Positions 45,499-55,169 of a stretch of DNA of 64,000 nucleotides are shown here, one piece after another (position 1 is the first letter of the stretch; every line of letters starts with the position of its first letter). A program made the position numbers and the translations under genes. The stretch lies in assembly GCA_017413025.1 (NCBI GenBank), contig JAFPVE010000006.1, forward strand, positions 1-64,000, in the 5' to 3' direction. The notes below the pieces were generated by a model. That model did not search any database and was not told where the DNA came from. It was given only the letters and a program-made list of their open reading frames with translations. This DNA is from Acetobacter sp. (GTDB lineage: Bacteria; Pseudomonadota; Alphaproteobacteria; Acetobacterales; Acetobacteraceae).

Positions 45499-46260
45499 GT
45501 GCAAGTAGTGCTAGAGAAAACAACAGATCTTTCAAAAACATTACCTATTGTGAGTATTGTTATTACTGTATTCAATGAGCAAGATAATATACCACAGGTT
45601 TGTTCTGAACTTGTCGAGGCTTTACAAAAACTCCCTCCAACTGAAATTATTTTTGTTGATGACGGGAGTACGGATAATACTATTGAAGTTTTGCACCAAC
45701 ATCGACACCTTGGGTTATCCAATTTGCGTATTTTAGTCCATGATAGACGATGTGGAAAGTCGACAGCGTTACGGACGGGGATTACAGCGGCGCGAGGAGA
45801 ATGGATTGCGACTCTTGACGGTGATGCACAAGATGATCCGCGTGACTTACCAGAACTTGTTAAACTCGCCTGTAATCAGCCTGGAAGGCCACCTTTAGTT
45901 GTTGGTATACGTCAGAAACGATGCGATAGCCTTTCTAAACGCATTGCGACCCGTTTTGCAAATAATTTGCGTCAATATCTTTTACAAGACCATTGTCCTG
46001 ATACAGGGGGACCTATTAAGGTTTTTCGTCGTGTCGATTTTTTGCGTCTTCCTCAATTTGAGGGGGTGCATCGTTATCTGCCTGCTTTATTTGCTACTTA
46101 CGGTGTTCCTCTTCTTTGTTGTACTGTAACACATCGACCGAGACTCTACGGGGTTTCTAAATATACGAATTTTCATCGTGCTCTTGTTGGTGTGCGTGAT
46201 TTGCTTGGTGTTTTGTGGTTACGTAATCGTACGCATCTACCACATATTCGTGAATGCTAA
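45499..46260 (+). CDS. Glycosyltransferase family 2, DPM1/ArnC-like
   Basis: This family 2 enzyme probably loads a sugar onto a polyprenyl phosphate. The 253-residue product has VSIVITVFNEQDNIPQV, IIFVDDGSTDNTIEVL and the metal-binding-type ATLDGDAQDDPRDLPEL, then SKRIATRFANNLRQYL. It has no C-terminal transmembrane pair, which ArnC proteins have, so it is closer to soluble DPM1-type enzymes. A GTG start at 45499 lies 23 bases after atpF. It overlaps the following membrane glycosyltransferase by 7 bases, so the two very likely act together. Confidence 0.85.
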   Translation: MQVVLEKTTDLSKTLPIVSIVITVFNEQDNIPQVCSELVEALQKLPPTEIIFVDDGSTDNTIEVLHQHRHLGLSNLRILVHDRRCGKSTALRTGITAARGEWIATLDGDAQDDPRDLPELVKLACNQPGRPPLVVGIRQKRCDSLSKRIATRFANNLRQYLLQDHCPDTGGPIKVFRRVDFLRLPQFEGVHRYLPALFATYGVPLLCCTVTHRPRLYGVSKYTNFHRALVGVRDLLGVLWLRNRTHLPHIREC

Positions 46261-48029
46261 AGTTCTTTCTTAGTTTTTGTGATATTTTGCATTTTGCTAA
46301 TTGGCAAACGCAAAGATCTGGACTGAATACAGCATTACAATGGAAGTCATTGGCTTTACTAGGGCTTATTGCCTTTGTCACCTTTCTTCCTGGACGCATG
46401 AGTGTTCCTCCATTTGATAGAGATGAGCCCCGCTATATGCAAGCGACGGCTCAAATGCTGGAAACGCATCATTTTATAGATATTCGGTTTCAAGATAAAC
46501 CACGCTATGTGCAGCCTGCAGGTATTTATTGGTTGGAAGCTATATGTGCTACTTTAGCCGGTCAGCGTTATTGGCACAGTGTGTGGCCTTATCGTATTCC
46601 TTCTCTTATGGCTATGACAATATCGGTTATGCTAACCGCCTGTATTGGAAGTATGCTTTTTGGTCAAACAGCGGGTATTTTGGCAGGTCTTTTATTGCTA
46701 TCAAGTGTACTTGTTACGGCGGAGAGCCGTATGGCAACGATTGATTCTTGTCTGTTAGTGTGTGTTCTTTTGGCGCAATTTGCTCTTGTACGCGCTTTAC
46801 AAGATCGACGATTGAAACAACCAACTCCTATTGGTACGGCTGTTCTTTATTGGGTTTCTATAGGCTGTGGGCTTATGCTTAAAGGTCCTGTGATTCTAAT
46901 GCCCTCATTAGCAACACCTTTAACCCTTGCCTTAATAGAAAAAAATGCGAGCCTTTGGTATCGTATGCGACCACGTTGGGGATGGATCATTGCAGTTGTT
47001 ATTTTACTTCCTTGGCTTGTGGCTATTGGATTTGTTAGCCACGGTGATTTTTTTTATCGATCCATAGGAAAAAATTTTTTAGGAAAAATTTCTTCTGGTC
47101 AAGAATCTCATGGTTTATGGCCCGGTTACTATTTACTTATTTTTCTTATAACTTTCTGGCCTGGGTCCTATTTTACTATGCGTGTTTTACCCGTAATTTG
47201 GTGTCAGAAACACGATTTAAATGTGCGTTATCTCTTATGTTGGATTGTGCCTCATTGGCTGGTCTTTGAAACGATTCCAACAAAGTTACCACATTATGTT
47301 CTTCCTGTTTACCCTGCTATTGCTATTCTTACAGCAGGGATGTTAATACAAAGAAAAACATATTGGAAAAAGGAGATAATGACGCGTTTATGGCGATTTT
47401 TCCTTGGTGTATATCGTATAGCATGGTGCCTAGTAGGCTGTTTGTTGGCATGTGCTGCCCCGTTTCTTTTGTGGAAGTTAGAAAATCGTATTTCGTTTTT
47501 TGCTTTTCTTTGTGCCGTTGTTGTGTTGTACCTCGTTGGATTAGCGACAGTTTATCTTTGGCAAGAAAAATTGCGTTACGCTTTATTGAGTAGTCTAGGT
47601 GCAGCAATTTTTCTTTATACGGGATTATTTATATTCGTTGTTCCTCATCTACAAACAATTTGGCTTGCGCCACGTCTTGTAACTCTTATCCAAAATAATC
47701 TTGTTCAGGATAAAAAACTTTGTCCACATACTAATGTTTTTTCTGTTTCTTTTTCCGAACCAAGCCTTGTGTTTTTGCTTCGTGGAGATGTCCATTTAAC
47801 AAGTGCTGAACAAGCTGCCGACGCGATACAAAAAAATCCTCGTTGTACGATAGCACTTGTTGGGCGACGCGAACAATCAGATTTTTTTAATGCATTACAA
47901 CACTGGCATGGGAAAGTGATAAGCCGAGGTCATGTGAGAGGGCTTAACTATTCTAATGGACGTTTCTTAAATATAAGCCTTTATACAGCAGATATAGCGC
48001 CATATATAAAGGAGACTCGTTACCACTAG
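46254..48029 (+). CDS. Membrane glycosyltransferase, GT39/83 (ArnT-like) family
   Basis: This 591-residue integral membrane enzyme is of the ArnT/PMT type, which transfers a sugar from a polyprenyl phosphate carrier to a lipid or protein at the periplasmic face. The first loop has the DE motif in PPFDRDEPRYMQATAQML, followed by a second one with KPRYVQPAGIYWLEA. About ten to twelve hydrophobic helices follow, ending with a periplasmic C-terminal domain (HTNVFSVSFSEPSLVFLLRG onward). With the GT2 before it, it resembles a lipid A or lipid-modifying sugar pathway; the substrate is unknown. Confidence 0.82.
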   Translation: MLKFFLSFCDILHFANWQTQRSGLNTALQWKSLALLGLIAFVTFLPGRMSVPPFDRDEPRYMQATAQMLETHHFIDIRFQDKPRYVQPAGIYWLEAICATLAGQRYWHSVWPYRIPSLMAMTISVMLTACIGSMLFGQTAGILAGLLLLSSVLVTAESRMATIDSCLLVCVLLAQFALVRALQDRRLKQPTPIGTAVLYWVSIGCGLMLKGPVILMPSLATPLTLALIEKNASLWYRMRPRWGWIIAVVILLPWLVAIGFVSHGDFFYRSIGKNFLGKISSGQESHGLWPGYYLLIFLITFWPGSYFTMRVLPVIWCQKHDLNVRYLLCWIVPHWLVFETIPTKLPHYVLPVYPAIAILTAGMLIQRKTYWKKEIMTRLWRFFLGVYRIAWCLVGCLLACAAPFLLWKLENRISFFAFLCAVVVLYLVGLATVYLWQEKLRYALLSSLGAAIFLYTGLFIFVVPHLQTIWLAPRLVTLIQNNLVQDKKLCPHTNVFSVSFSEPSLVFLLRGDVHLTSAEQAADAIQKNPRCTIALVGRREQSDFFNALQHWHGKVISRGHVRGLNYSNGRFLNISLYTADIAPYIKETRYH

Positions 48030-48508
48030 TTTTCTTTACTTTGTTTTTGGAGTGTTGTGTTTGGGTGTGTACACGGTTTATCCGGCTTTTTCATCCATCT
48101 TTACTGTGAATAGGTTTTTCTAACACATAAAAATATATCTTTACTTCTACTTCTAGAAACAGAGTTAGGAAGTGGTAAGAGTTAATGATCAAAAGATGGT
48201 TGTTTTAAAACATATGGTGCCCGCTGGCGGATTCGAACCACCGGCCCCATCATTACGAATGACGTGCTCTACCAACTGAGCTAAGCGGGCAATATTTTAT
48301 ATCTTTAATAGGTAATAACTAATTTATTCGTATAAGTTATTAACATGATTTGGCGTGTTACACAACTCTAAATCTTATTGATGACTTTCTTGTAAGTGAT
48401 CAACATCTGTCTATTCACTTTTCACTCATGTTGTAACTGCCAAGTACCGAGTAATAAGATCCTTAAGCTTTTCCCGCAATGTCAACAATTCACTATGCTG
48501 TGCTGAAG
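48030..48508. other. Intergenic region around tRNA-Thr(CGT)
   Basis: Apart from tRNA-Thr at 48215-48290 I see no coding sequence. No convincing terminator follows the glycosyltransferase. The promoter for the tRNA should lie on the minus strand at about 48291-48360, where ATATAAAATAT-like sequence is found just before the gene. The purF stop is at 48509. Confidence 0.4.
48215..48290 (-). tRNA. tRNA-Thr (anticodon CGT)
   Basis: On the minus strand the acceptor stem is GCCCGCT/AGCGGGC. The anticodon stem CGTCA/TGATG has loop TTCGTAA (anticodon CGT). The T-arm is GGTTCGAATCC and CCA is encoded (48215-48217). Confidence 0.96.
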
Positions 48509-49981
48509 TTACCCGTATTGGTTTTCTTTATGAATATTGTTGTAATCAATAAGCGATATAGGATAATGTCCTGTGAAGCAAGCATCACAGTACGTTGTGT
48601 ATTTGCTGTCCTTACAGCTATTTTGAATAGCGTGTTCTAATCCTTTATGTGAGATAAAGGCTAAACTTTCAACGCCAATAATTTTTGCCATTGCTTTGAG
48701 ATCATGTTGGACGGCGAGAAGTTTGTTTCGTTCTGGCGTGTCGATTCCGTAAAAACAAGAATATTCGGTTGGTGGAGAAGAAATGCGTAGATGTACTTCT
48801 TTAGCACCTGCCAGGCGAACCATGTCGACAATTTTGCGAGAGGTTGTTCCACGTACAATAGAATCATCAACAAGAATTACACGTTTACCTTCTAATACAG
48901 CGCGATTTGGTGAATGCTTCATTTTAACACCAAGATGTCGAATGTGATCAGAAGGTTCAATAAACGTGCGTCCAATGTAATGATTACGAATAATCCCTAA
49001 TTCAAAGGGAAGGTTACTCGCTTCGGCGTAGCCAATGGCAGCAGGTACACCAGAATCCGGTACAGGGACAACCATGTCTGCATCGATGGGACTTTCTTTG
49101 GCTAATTCCCGACCAATTTCTTTACGAACATTATAGACAGATAAGCCTTCTAAAAAAGTATCTGGCCGCGCAAAGTAAATATATTCAAATACACAAAAGC
49201 GTGGTGTTTTTGTGGTGAAGGGGTGTACAGAACGTAAATCGTTTTTTTCTATAAAAATAATCTCTCCAGGTTCAATATCTCGGACAAATTCGGCACCAAT
49301 AATATCTAATCCGCATGTTTCTGACGATAATACCCACGAGTCGTGTCCTTGTTTGGCAGGCAAGCGTCCTAGAACTAAAGGGCGTATTCCAAAAGGATCA
49401 CGGGCACCGATAAGGGTATCTTGCGAGAGAATGACGAGAGAATAAGCCCCCATAACACGCTTAAGGGCATCAATCAGTTTTTCTTCTACTGTTGTATAAG
49501 GAGAAATAGCAATAAGATGTACAAAAACTTCTGTATCCATAGTTGACTGAAATAGACAGCCCCTTTGGATGAGTTCACGTCGAAGCATTTGCGCGTTGGT
49601 TAAATTACCGTTATGGGCAATGGCAAGCCCACCGAAAATAAATTCTGCAAAAATGGGTTGTAGATTGTGTAATAACGATGCTCCAGAAGTTGCATAACGA
49701 TTATGTCCAATCGCGCATGTTCCTTTGAGGGTAGCCATAGTGTGGGTGTTAGAAAAGACATCTCCAACAAGACCAAAACCATGGTGGGCATGAAATTGTT
49801 GTGCTTTGGGGTCAAAACAGACAATGCCTGTTGCTTCTTGTCCGCGATGTTGGAGGGCATGTAATCCTAATGTTGTTAATGTGGCGGCATCCGAAGCATT
49901 CCAAATACCAAAAATGGCACATTCTTCATGTGGGTGATCGTTGTCTTCTACTTTTATAGTGTGGGAAAAAGGATCGGTCAT
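48509..49981 (-). CDS. purF: Amidophosphoribosyltransferase
   Basis: PurF catalyses the first step of de novo purine synthesis, transferring glutamine amide to PRPP. The 490-residue product has the N-terminal nucleophile at Cys21 in HEECAIFGIWN, so about 20 residues are a removable propeptide. GHNRYATSG, NGNLTNA and the PRPP loop VILVDDSIVRGTTSRKIV are present. Length is usual. It is downstream of cvpA in the same direction, 67 bases apart, matching the cvpA-purF pair known widely. No purine riboswitch or PurR-like palindrome was recognised. Confidence 0.96.
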   Translation of the reverse strand: MTDPFSHTIKVEDNDHPHEECAIFGIWNASDAATLTTLGLHALQHRGQEATGIVCFDPKAQQFHAHHGFGLVGDVFSNTHTMATLKGTCAIGHNRYATSGASLLHNLQPIFAEFIFGGLAIAHNGNLTNAQMLRRELIQRGCLFQSTMDTEVFVHLIAISPYTTVEEKLIDALKRVMGAYSLVILSQDTLIGARDPFGIRPLVLGRLPAKQGHDSWVLSSETCGLDIIGAEFVRDIEPGEIIFIEKNDLRSVHPFTTKTPRFCVFEYIYFARPDTFLEGLSVYNVRKEIGRELAKESPIDADMVVPVPDSGVPAAIGYAEASNLPFELGIIRNHYIGRTFIEPSDHIRHLGVKMKHSPNRAVLEGKRVILVDDSIVRGTTSRKIVDMVRLAGAKEVHLRISSPPTEYSCFYGIDTPERNKLLAVQHDLKAMAKIIGVESLAFISHKGLEHAIQNSCKDSKYTTYCDACFTGHYPISLIDYNNIHKENQYG

Positions 49982-50048
49982 AGACTTAATAGATTTAAGG
50001 TTGATTTCACAAGACTGAAAGGAACATGCTTTAATAAACTAACAGACC

Positions 50049-50684
50049 TTATTGTGTTCCTTCTACGTCTTGTATCAGAGAATCAATATTCTCATTCAAG
50101 TTATTTAGCTTACCAAAATTATTGAGGTTACTCAAATTATTTAAACTATCAAAGTTGTTGAGATTACTTAAATGACTCAAACTATTGAGGAGGCTATGCG
50201 AGTTCTTACTGAAATTCAATGAAGAGGCTAACAGTTTGAGTTGATTAACTTCCAATTGAATGTAGGGTGTTAATTGACTGTTGCTTTCTAATCCATGTAG
50301 TGTTGTATTTGGTAAGAAATCCATTACAAAAAAGATTATAATGATAAAGGTAACTCCACAAATAGCCCCTAATATACCACCAAGTAAACGATCTAGTCCG
50401 CTTATAGGAGTTGAGCGTACTATTTTTATAATCCAGTCTGATAGGAAGCTTCCTATTATGATAACGCCTATTAAAATGATTACAGAAGATGTAATCTGTG
50501 CCAAGAGAGGTGAGGTGATAAAGTGTTTTAGCCGTGTTGCAACAGGTGCTTGGAAATGTGCAATGGCTATAGAAACAATTATCCATAAACACAAATTTAA
50601 GGAGATACGAGTAAACCCTTTCCAAATGCCGTAGAGTGTGGATAAGGCTACAATGGCAAGAGTTATGCTATCTATTATACTCAC
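50049..50684 (-). CDS. cvpA: CvpA-family membrane protein with Leu/Asn-rich tail
   Basis: CvpA-family proteins are small inner membrane proteins, needed for colicin V export in E. coli and linked to envelope stress. The 211-residue product has four hydrophobic helices, with SISLNLCLWIIVSIAIAHF-like sequence, the family motif GLDRLLGGILGAICG after the third, and IIIIFFVMDFLP. The C-terminal 60 residues are unusual: a run of LSNLNNFDSLNNLSNLNNFG then KLNNLNENIDSL, of period 6-12. The tail is probably cytoplasmic or periplasmic and may pack as a solenoid or be disordered. It is upstream of purF. Confidence 0.85.
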   Translation of the reverse strand: MSIIDSITLAIVALSTLYGIWKGFTRISLNLCLWIIVSIAIAHFQAPVATRLKHFITSPLLAQITSSVIILIGVIIIGSFLSDWIIKIVRSTPISGLDRLLGGILGAICGVTFIIIIFFVMDFLPNTTLHGLESNSQLTPYIQLEVNQLKLLASSLNFSKNSHSLLNSLSHLSNLNNFDSLNNLSNLNNFGKLNNLNENIDSLIQDVEGTQ

Positions 50685-50705
50685 AAAACTGCTTTCTACT
50701 GATCT

Positions 50706-52028
50706 TTAGTGATGAATAGGTAGACTATTTATAATGCGCGTCACTTTGTAGATATATAGTAAAAAGATAGCAAATTCTTCACACGCGTCGGCTATAGCAG
50801 CGCCGTTAATACCAAACGCATGTGTGAGCCATAAGAGGAGTGGTATACACCACATGACAAAAATGAAGCTCTTTACTTTTGTAATGTAAGAGAGATTGTT
50901 AAAGATGGTGAGCAAAAGATTAAGAGGGATTGATGCCATGGCGATAATGTAGGCAACAGCAAGAATATTGAGAAGTGTAATACAGCCAGCAGGAGCTGGA
51001 TGTGAAAGCATAAAAGAAAGAAGGTATTGACCGAGAATGGACGTAATGAGGAGTAGAATAATGGCAAGAGATCCAAGAAAACAGAAAGTTTTTAAAAGGG
51101 TACGACGTAATGTGTGCCAATTTTTATCATCACGTAGTTTTGTAAGTTCTGGATATAGGTTACTTCCCATTAAAGAGGATAGATGAAAAACCGCGGATAC
51201 TATCTGGCGAGCAACAGAGAGGATAGCTAAATCTGCTGCACTCACAAGGGCACTAACGATGAGCGTAAAGATCTGTCCGCTACATGAAAAGATAAAATTG
51301 TTGATAGTTGTAAAAAAGGTAAAGTGCCAAATACCTTTAACGGGAGTAGAAGGAGAAAAAAGTGTTTTCCACAGAAAACTTATATTGGATTGATTTCTTG
51401 TTAAATAAATTCCGATAATTGTTAAAACAATAAAATTCGTTAATTGAGTTGTACACCAAACTGCTAAAAAATACGGCATACTAAGATGCTCCTCATAGCC
51501 GATAAAACAACCTAATGTACGAACGGTAGTACTTAAAACTTGTATAGGTACGAAAAGATAATGCTTGTTGAGAAGCTGTATCAGCCCAATTTGCCATGTC
51601 GCATTTGTAAACGGGATTAAAATCAAACAATAATATGCCAATGAATATAGTTCTAATTGTTCCTTAAAGACAAACTTCCCAAAAAACATAATACCAAGCC
51701 ACCCAGCAAACATTCCTATTATACCGCTGATGCATTCTAGTCGGATGCAAAAAGCTAGAATTTGGCGAAAGTTGTGTTCGTCTTGTCTATGAAATGGGGC
51801 AGATCCATACTGTATAAGTGTTTGTCCTGCTTGGAGAGATGTAATCTTGGCGCTAGATGAAATGAACGCTATAAGTAGAACGAGCTGTCCAAAATGTGTT
51901 ATGCCAATGCTTGCCGTTGTCCATGGAATAAAAATAAAACTGCAAAGAGCATTTATTACTCGCCCGATAGTCATAATAAACGTATTACTTATAACACGGG
52001 AAAAAGGGGAAGTTTTTCTCTTTTTCAT
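50706..52028 (-). CDS. Polysaccharide flippase-like membrane protein (MOP superfamily)
   Basis: The 440-residue product has about twelve hydrophobic helices and resembles Wzx-type lipid-linked oligosaccharide flippases of the MOP superfamily: a basic N-terminus followed by VISNTFIMTIGRVINALCSF, then polar charged loops such as LTKLRDDKNWHTLRRTLLKT near the middle. MOP transporters move lipid-linked sugars across the inner membrane. The stop lies 21 bases before cvpA, so it may head the cvpA-purF transcript. The substrate cannot be read. A link with the GT2/GT39-83 pair or manC is plausible but not shown. Confidence 0.7.
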   Translation of the reverse strand: MKKRKTSPFSRVISNTFIMTIGRVINALCSFIFIPWTTASIGITHFGQLVLLIAFISSSAKITSLQAGQTLIQYGSAPFHRQDEHNFRQILAFCIRLECISGIIGMFAGWLGIMFFGKFVFKEQLELYSLAYYCLILIPFTNATWQIGLIQLLNKHYLFVPIQVLSTTVRTLGCFIGYEEHLSMPYFLAVWCTTQLTNFIVLTIIGIYLTRNQSNISFLWKTLFSPSTPVKGIWHFTFFTTINNFIFSCSGQIFTLIVSALVSAADLAILSVARQIVSAVFHLSSLMGSNLYPELTKLRDDKNWHTLRRTLLKTFCFLGSLAIILLLITSILGQYLLSFMLSHPAPAGCITLLNILAVAYIIAMASIPLNLLLTIFNNLSYITKVKSFIFVMWCIPLLLWLTHAFGINGAAIADACEEFAIFLLYIYKVTRIINSLPIHH

Positions 52029-52275
52029 GTAGCTTGTTTTGGAAAAAAGTGATTTGTGGTTGTCACGCCACTGGTGTGCTTAATAATATACGTGTATCGG
52101 ATCGATGGGGAATACACAGACAGAAGTTGTATAAAATTTGTATCAAATTCCTTTGTAGAATAACTCTTTTCTTATAATTCTTATAGTGTGCTTTGTCAAA
52201 GATTAATGAAGGAACACTTCTCTTAATGGGAGAGGATTTTTGTTTTACAAGAAAAAATATTAGGAGGAGCGAGTA

Positions 52276-52959
52276 ATGTCTTATAAAGTCTCTTATGAAG
52301 CACCGCGTGATATGAAAGAAGGCGAGATTGTCACTTTCCTTCAAATGTTAGCTAAGGCGTCACCTCATGCACAAACGGAGCTCTATTACACAGATACCTT
52401 TAGTTTGCTCGTAGCCGTTGTACTTTCAGCGCAGACAACAGATATGTCTGTGAATAAAGTAACGCCTGCTTTGTTAGCGCTGGCTCCGACGCCTGAAGCA
52501 ATGGTCGCTTTGGGGGAAGAAGGTATTGCGGCGTGTATACGGACCATTGGATTGTGGCGTGCCAAGACACGCTATCTTGTAAGATTGTCGCAGCAGCTAC
52601 TGACAAATTATGGGGGGGAAATACCGCAGACGCGCGAAGCGTTAGAAACACTTGCAGGCGTTGGTCGTAAAACGGCTAATGTTGTTTTAAGTGTTGCTTT
52701 TGGGAAGCCTACAGTACCTGTAGACACACACGTTTTTCGTCTTGCTAATCGTTCTGGGTTAGGGAGAGGGCGCAGTGTTCGTGCTGTTGAAAAAGCATTA
52801 GAGAAACGTATTCCTGAATCGATGAAATGTATCTCTCATCATGCTATGATCTTACATGGGCGTTATGTTTGTAAGGCACGCAAACCTGAGTGTTGGCGTT
52901 GTGTTGTGCAGAATATTTGTCTTTTTCCGTGTAAAGAAGTTAATAAGAAGTCTGACTAA
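52276..52959 (+). CDS. nth: Endonuclease III
   Basis: Nth is a bifunctional glycosylase/AP-lyase that removes oxidised pyrimidines. The 227-residue product has the helix-hairpin-helix LAGVGRKTANVVL with the catalytic lysine, the aspartate in VPVDTHVFRLANR, and four cysteines in CKARKPECWRCVVQNIC for a 4Fe-4S cluster. AGGAGGAG lies before the ATG. It is convergent with hemH, with a 69-base gap. Length is typical. Confidence 0.95.
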   Translation: MSYKVSYEAPRDMKEGEIVTFLQMLAKASPHAQTELYYTDTFSLLVAVVLSAQTTDMSVNKVTPALLALAPTPEAMVALGEEGIAACIRTIGLWRAKTRYLVRLSQQLLTNYGGEIPQTREALETLAGVGRKTANVVLSVAFGKPTVPVDTHVFRLANRSGLGRGRSVRAVEKALEKRIPESMKCISHHAMILHGRYVCKARKPECWRCVVQNICLFPCKEVNKKSD

Positions 52960-53008
52960 AAACCTGATTCCTTGTAAAAATAAAAATTCTAGCAAAGAGA
53001 AACATGTG

Positions 53009-53030
53009 GACAAGATCTTGTCATATTTTT
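53009..53030. terminator. Possible terminator between convergent nth and hemH
   Basis: GACAAGATCTTGTC is a perfect 14-bp palindrome, which can fold as a 5-bp stem with a GATC loop, followed by ATATTTTTAG. The short stem makes it a weak candidate. Confidence 0.35.
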
Positions 53031-54072
53031 AGGTGAGCCAGCCCGACAGCTCGTTTCGTGCTAGTGTTTCAAGCAGGTCAATACTTGTGGTGCTTGCATT
53101 AAGGCAAGGGATAAGTGTAAAGGATTTTCCTCCTGCTTTTAGGAAAAGGTGATGTATTTCATGACCAATCTCGTCTAAAGTTTCCAAACAATCCGCCATA
53201 AAACCTGGTGTGATAACGGCAATATGTTTGATTCCTTGGGCAGGTAATGCCTGAATAAAAGGGGCTGTATAGGGAGTGAGCCAGGAAGCGCGTCCAAATC
53301 GTGATTGGTATGTGATGGGCATAACTATTTCATCTATATCGAGTGCAGAACGTAGTGCCTGCACGGTGCGTAGGCATTCATTGGGGTAAGGATCTCCTTT
53401 GTCGACGTAGGTTTGAGGTAATCCATGGAAAGAGGCAATAATTCTCTCAAAAGGGTAATCAGCTTTGGCTTGGGCTGTTCGAATATTATAGGCTAGTGCA
53501 GTTATAAAATGTGGGTGATCAGCAAAAGAGGGTAATGTGCGTATAGCGGGTTGGTGACGGAGTTGCATCAGGATTCTAAAAATTTGGTCATTCGTAGTAG
53601 CTGTTGAAGTAGCACTATACTGAGGATATAACGGCATGCATAGGATCCTCTGACATCCTTGGCGTATAAGGCTATAAATTGCTTCTTTTAATGAAGGTGT
53701 GCCGTAACGCATGCCAAATGTCACATTAACTCCTGATGGTGCCATTCTTTCGGTAAGGTATTCTGCTTGTTTGCGGGTAATAAGTCGTAAAGGACTTTCG
53801 TTTTTGGTATTGTTCCATATACGGCGGTAGGCTTTGCTACTTGTAATAGGGTGGGTTAACAAAATAACTCCTTGTAAAAGAGGTTGCCATATAAGGGGAT
53901 GTGTTTCGATAGTACGTCGATCCGATAAAAATTCTGATAAATAGCGTCTTACGGCGTGGTACGTTGGTTTATCTGGTGTGCCAAGGGCAGACAAAATAAT
54001 CCCTATGTGTGACGTTGGGTGTAGGGATGTTGTCTGGTTATGAAGAGATGGGATAATAGAGTTAAAAACCAT
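53029..54072 (-). CDS. hemH: Ferrochelatase
   Basis: HemH inserts iron into protoporphyrin IX, the last step of haem synthesis, at the inner membrane surface. The 347-residue product has GIILSALGTPDKPTYHAVRRYLSEFLSDRR, the catalytic-region ASFHGLPQTYVDKGDPY with the essential histidine, TYQSRFGRASWLTPYT and the C-terminal GFMADCLETLDEIGHE. Length is usual. It is downstream of mutY in the same direction, 15 bases apart. Confidence 0.96.
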   Translation of the reverse strand: MVFNSIIPSLHNQTTSLHPTSHIGIILSALGTPDKPTYHAVRRYLSEFLSDRRTIETHPLIWQPLLQGVILLTHPITSSKAYRRIWNNTKNESPLRLITRKQAEYLTERMAPSGVNVTFGMRYGTPSLKEAIYSLIRQGCQRILCMPLYPQYSATSTATTNDQIFRILMQLRHQPAIRTLPSFADHPHFITALAYNIRTAQAKADYPFERIIASFHGLPQTYVDKGDPYPNECLRTVQALRSALDIDEIVMPITYQSRFGRASWLTPYTAPFIQALPAQGIKHIAVITPGFMADCLETLDEIGHEIHHLFLKAGGKSFTLIPCLNASTTSIDLLETLARNELSGWLT

Positions 54073-54087
54073 ATATTTACTATTATT

Positions 54088-55158
54088 TTACGTAAAAGTT
54101 TTTAATCCAAGTGTAAGACATTTTTTCATAACAGAGGGAATGGCAACCTCCCGCTTCTGAGATAGAATCTGTGAGAAAGGCAGTAAAAATCCTTTTGCAA
54201 CTTCTTGATTAGAGAAACGTGTAACTCGTCCAACATAAACAACAAGTTCAAGGGAAAAATGGGTAAAGACGTGATGTACAATACCCGCTCGTTGCCATTT
54301 CGTTTGAACAGGTGAGATCTTAAGGATTTCATTTTCATTCCAAGGTGTAGAGTGCCATTCTGTTCCTGGGAGTTCTATCATAGAGGCGAGAAGTCCGTTT
54401 TCTGGACGACGACGTAATAAAACAGATCCGGCTTTGTCAATAACTAAAAAGTGAACGCCATAGCGTTGAGGACGTACGATTTTTGGGAGTTTTTTTGGTA
54501 AAATCGCGGCAGTTCCTGCAGCGTAAGCAGCACAATTTTGTTGCCAAGGACATAATCCACAAGCAGGATTACGTGGGGAGCAGATTAAAGCACCAAGGTC
54601 AAAAAGGGCTTGTGCAAAATCATGAGGGCGTGTTTGTGCTTCGTGATCCGTATTGAGCGTTGTCGCTAATTTAGCAAGTAAGGGGCGTGCATTTGGTAAA
54701 GGTGTATTGATGTTAAAAATACGTGCCGTAATGCGTTCTACATTTCCATCTACGGGTACAACAGGTACACTAAAAGCAATAGCTGCAATTGCCGCAGCCG
54801 TGTATGGTCCAATACCAGGAAGGGTTTTGAGGTTCGGAATGTCATGAGGGAAGCCACCACGTTGCGCAACAACTTGTGCACATGTATGGAGGTTTCGTGC
54901 GCGAGAATAATACCCAAGCCCTGCCCATGTGGCGAGGACAAGGTCTTTATCAGCATGTGCAAGAGTTGTGAGTGTAGGAAAACGTTCTAAAAAATGGTAA
55001 TAGTAGGGTACAACAGTTTTAACGGTTGTTTGTTGTAACATAATTTCACTAAGCCAAACATGGTAAGGATCAGCGGTTTGTCCAATAGGGGCACGCCACG
55101 GGAGGTTACGATGGTGTTGGTCATACCAACGAAGTAAGGCACGTGCAGAGGGAGGCAT
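54088..55158 (-). CDS. mutY: A/G-specific adenine glycosylase
   Basis: MutY removes adenine mispaired with 8-oxoguanine. The 356-residue product starts RALLRWYDQHHRNLPWR, has LPGIGPYTAAAIAAIAF with the catalytic region VPVVPVDGNVERI, the [4Fe-4S] cysteines in ICSPRNPACGLCPWQQNC, and a C-terminal Nudix-like 8-oxoG recognition domain (FLVIDKAGSVLLRRRPENG, ELPGTEW). It is divergent from the DUF721 gene, with start codons only 11 bases apart. It is followed by hemH. Confidence 0.95.
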   Translation of the reverse strand: MPPSARALLRWYDQHHRNLPWRAPIGQTADPYHVWLSEIMLQQTTVKTVVPYYYHFLERFPTLTTLAHADKDLVLATWAGLGYYSRARNLHTCAQVVAQRGGFPHDIPNLKTLPGIGPYTAAAIAAIAFSVPVVPVDGNVERITARIFNINTPLPNARPLLAKLATTLNTDHEAQTRPHDFAQALFDLGALICSPRNPACGLCPWQQNCAAYAAGTAAILPKKLPKIVRPQRYGVHFLVIDKAGSVLLRRRPENGLLASMIELPGTEWHSTPWNENEILKISPVQTKWQRAGIVHHVFTHFSLELVVYVGRVTRFSNQEVAKGFLLPFSQILSQKREVAIPSVMKKCLTLGLKTFT

Positions 55159-55169
55159 GACAAAACGCG

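Noticed and set aside
48845..48860. TGTTCCACGTACAATA inside purF, parS-like
   Set aside because: Only 13 of 16 positions fit and the right half is broken; it is 36 kb from the origin and has a ready explanation as coding sequence.
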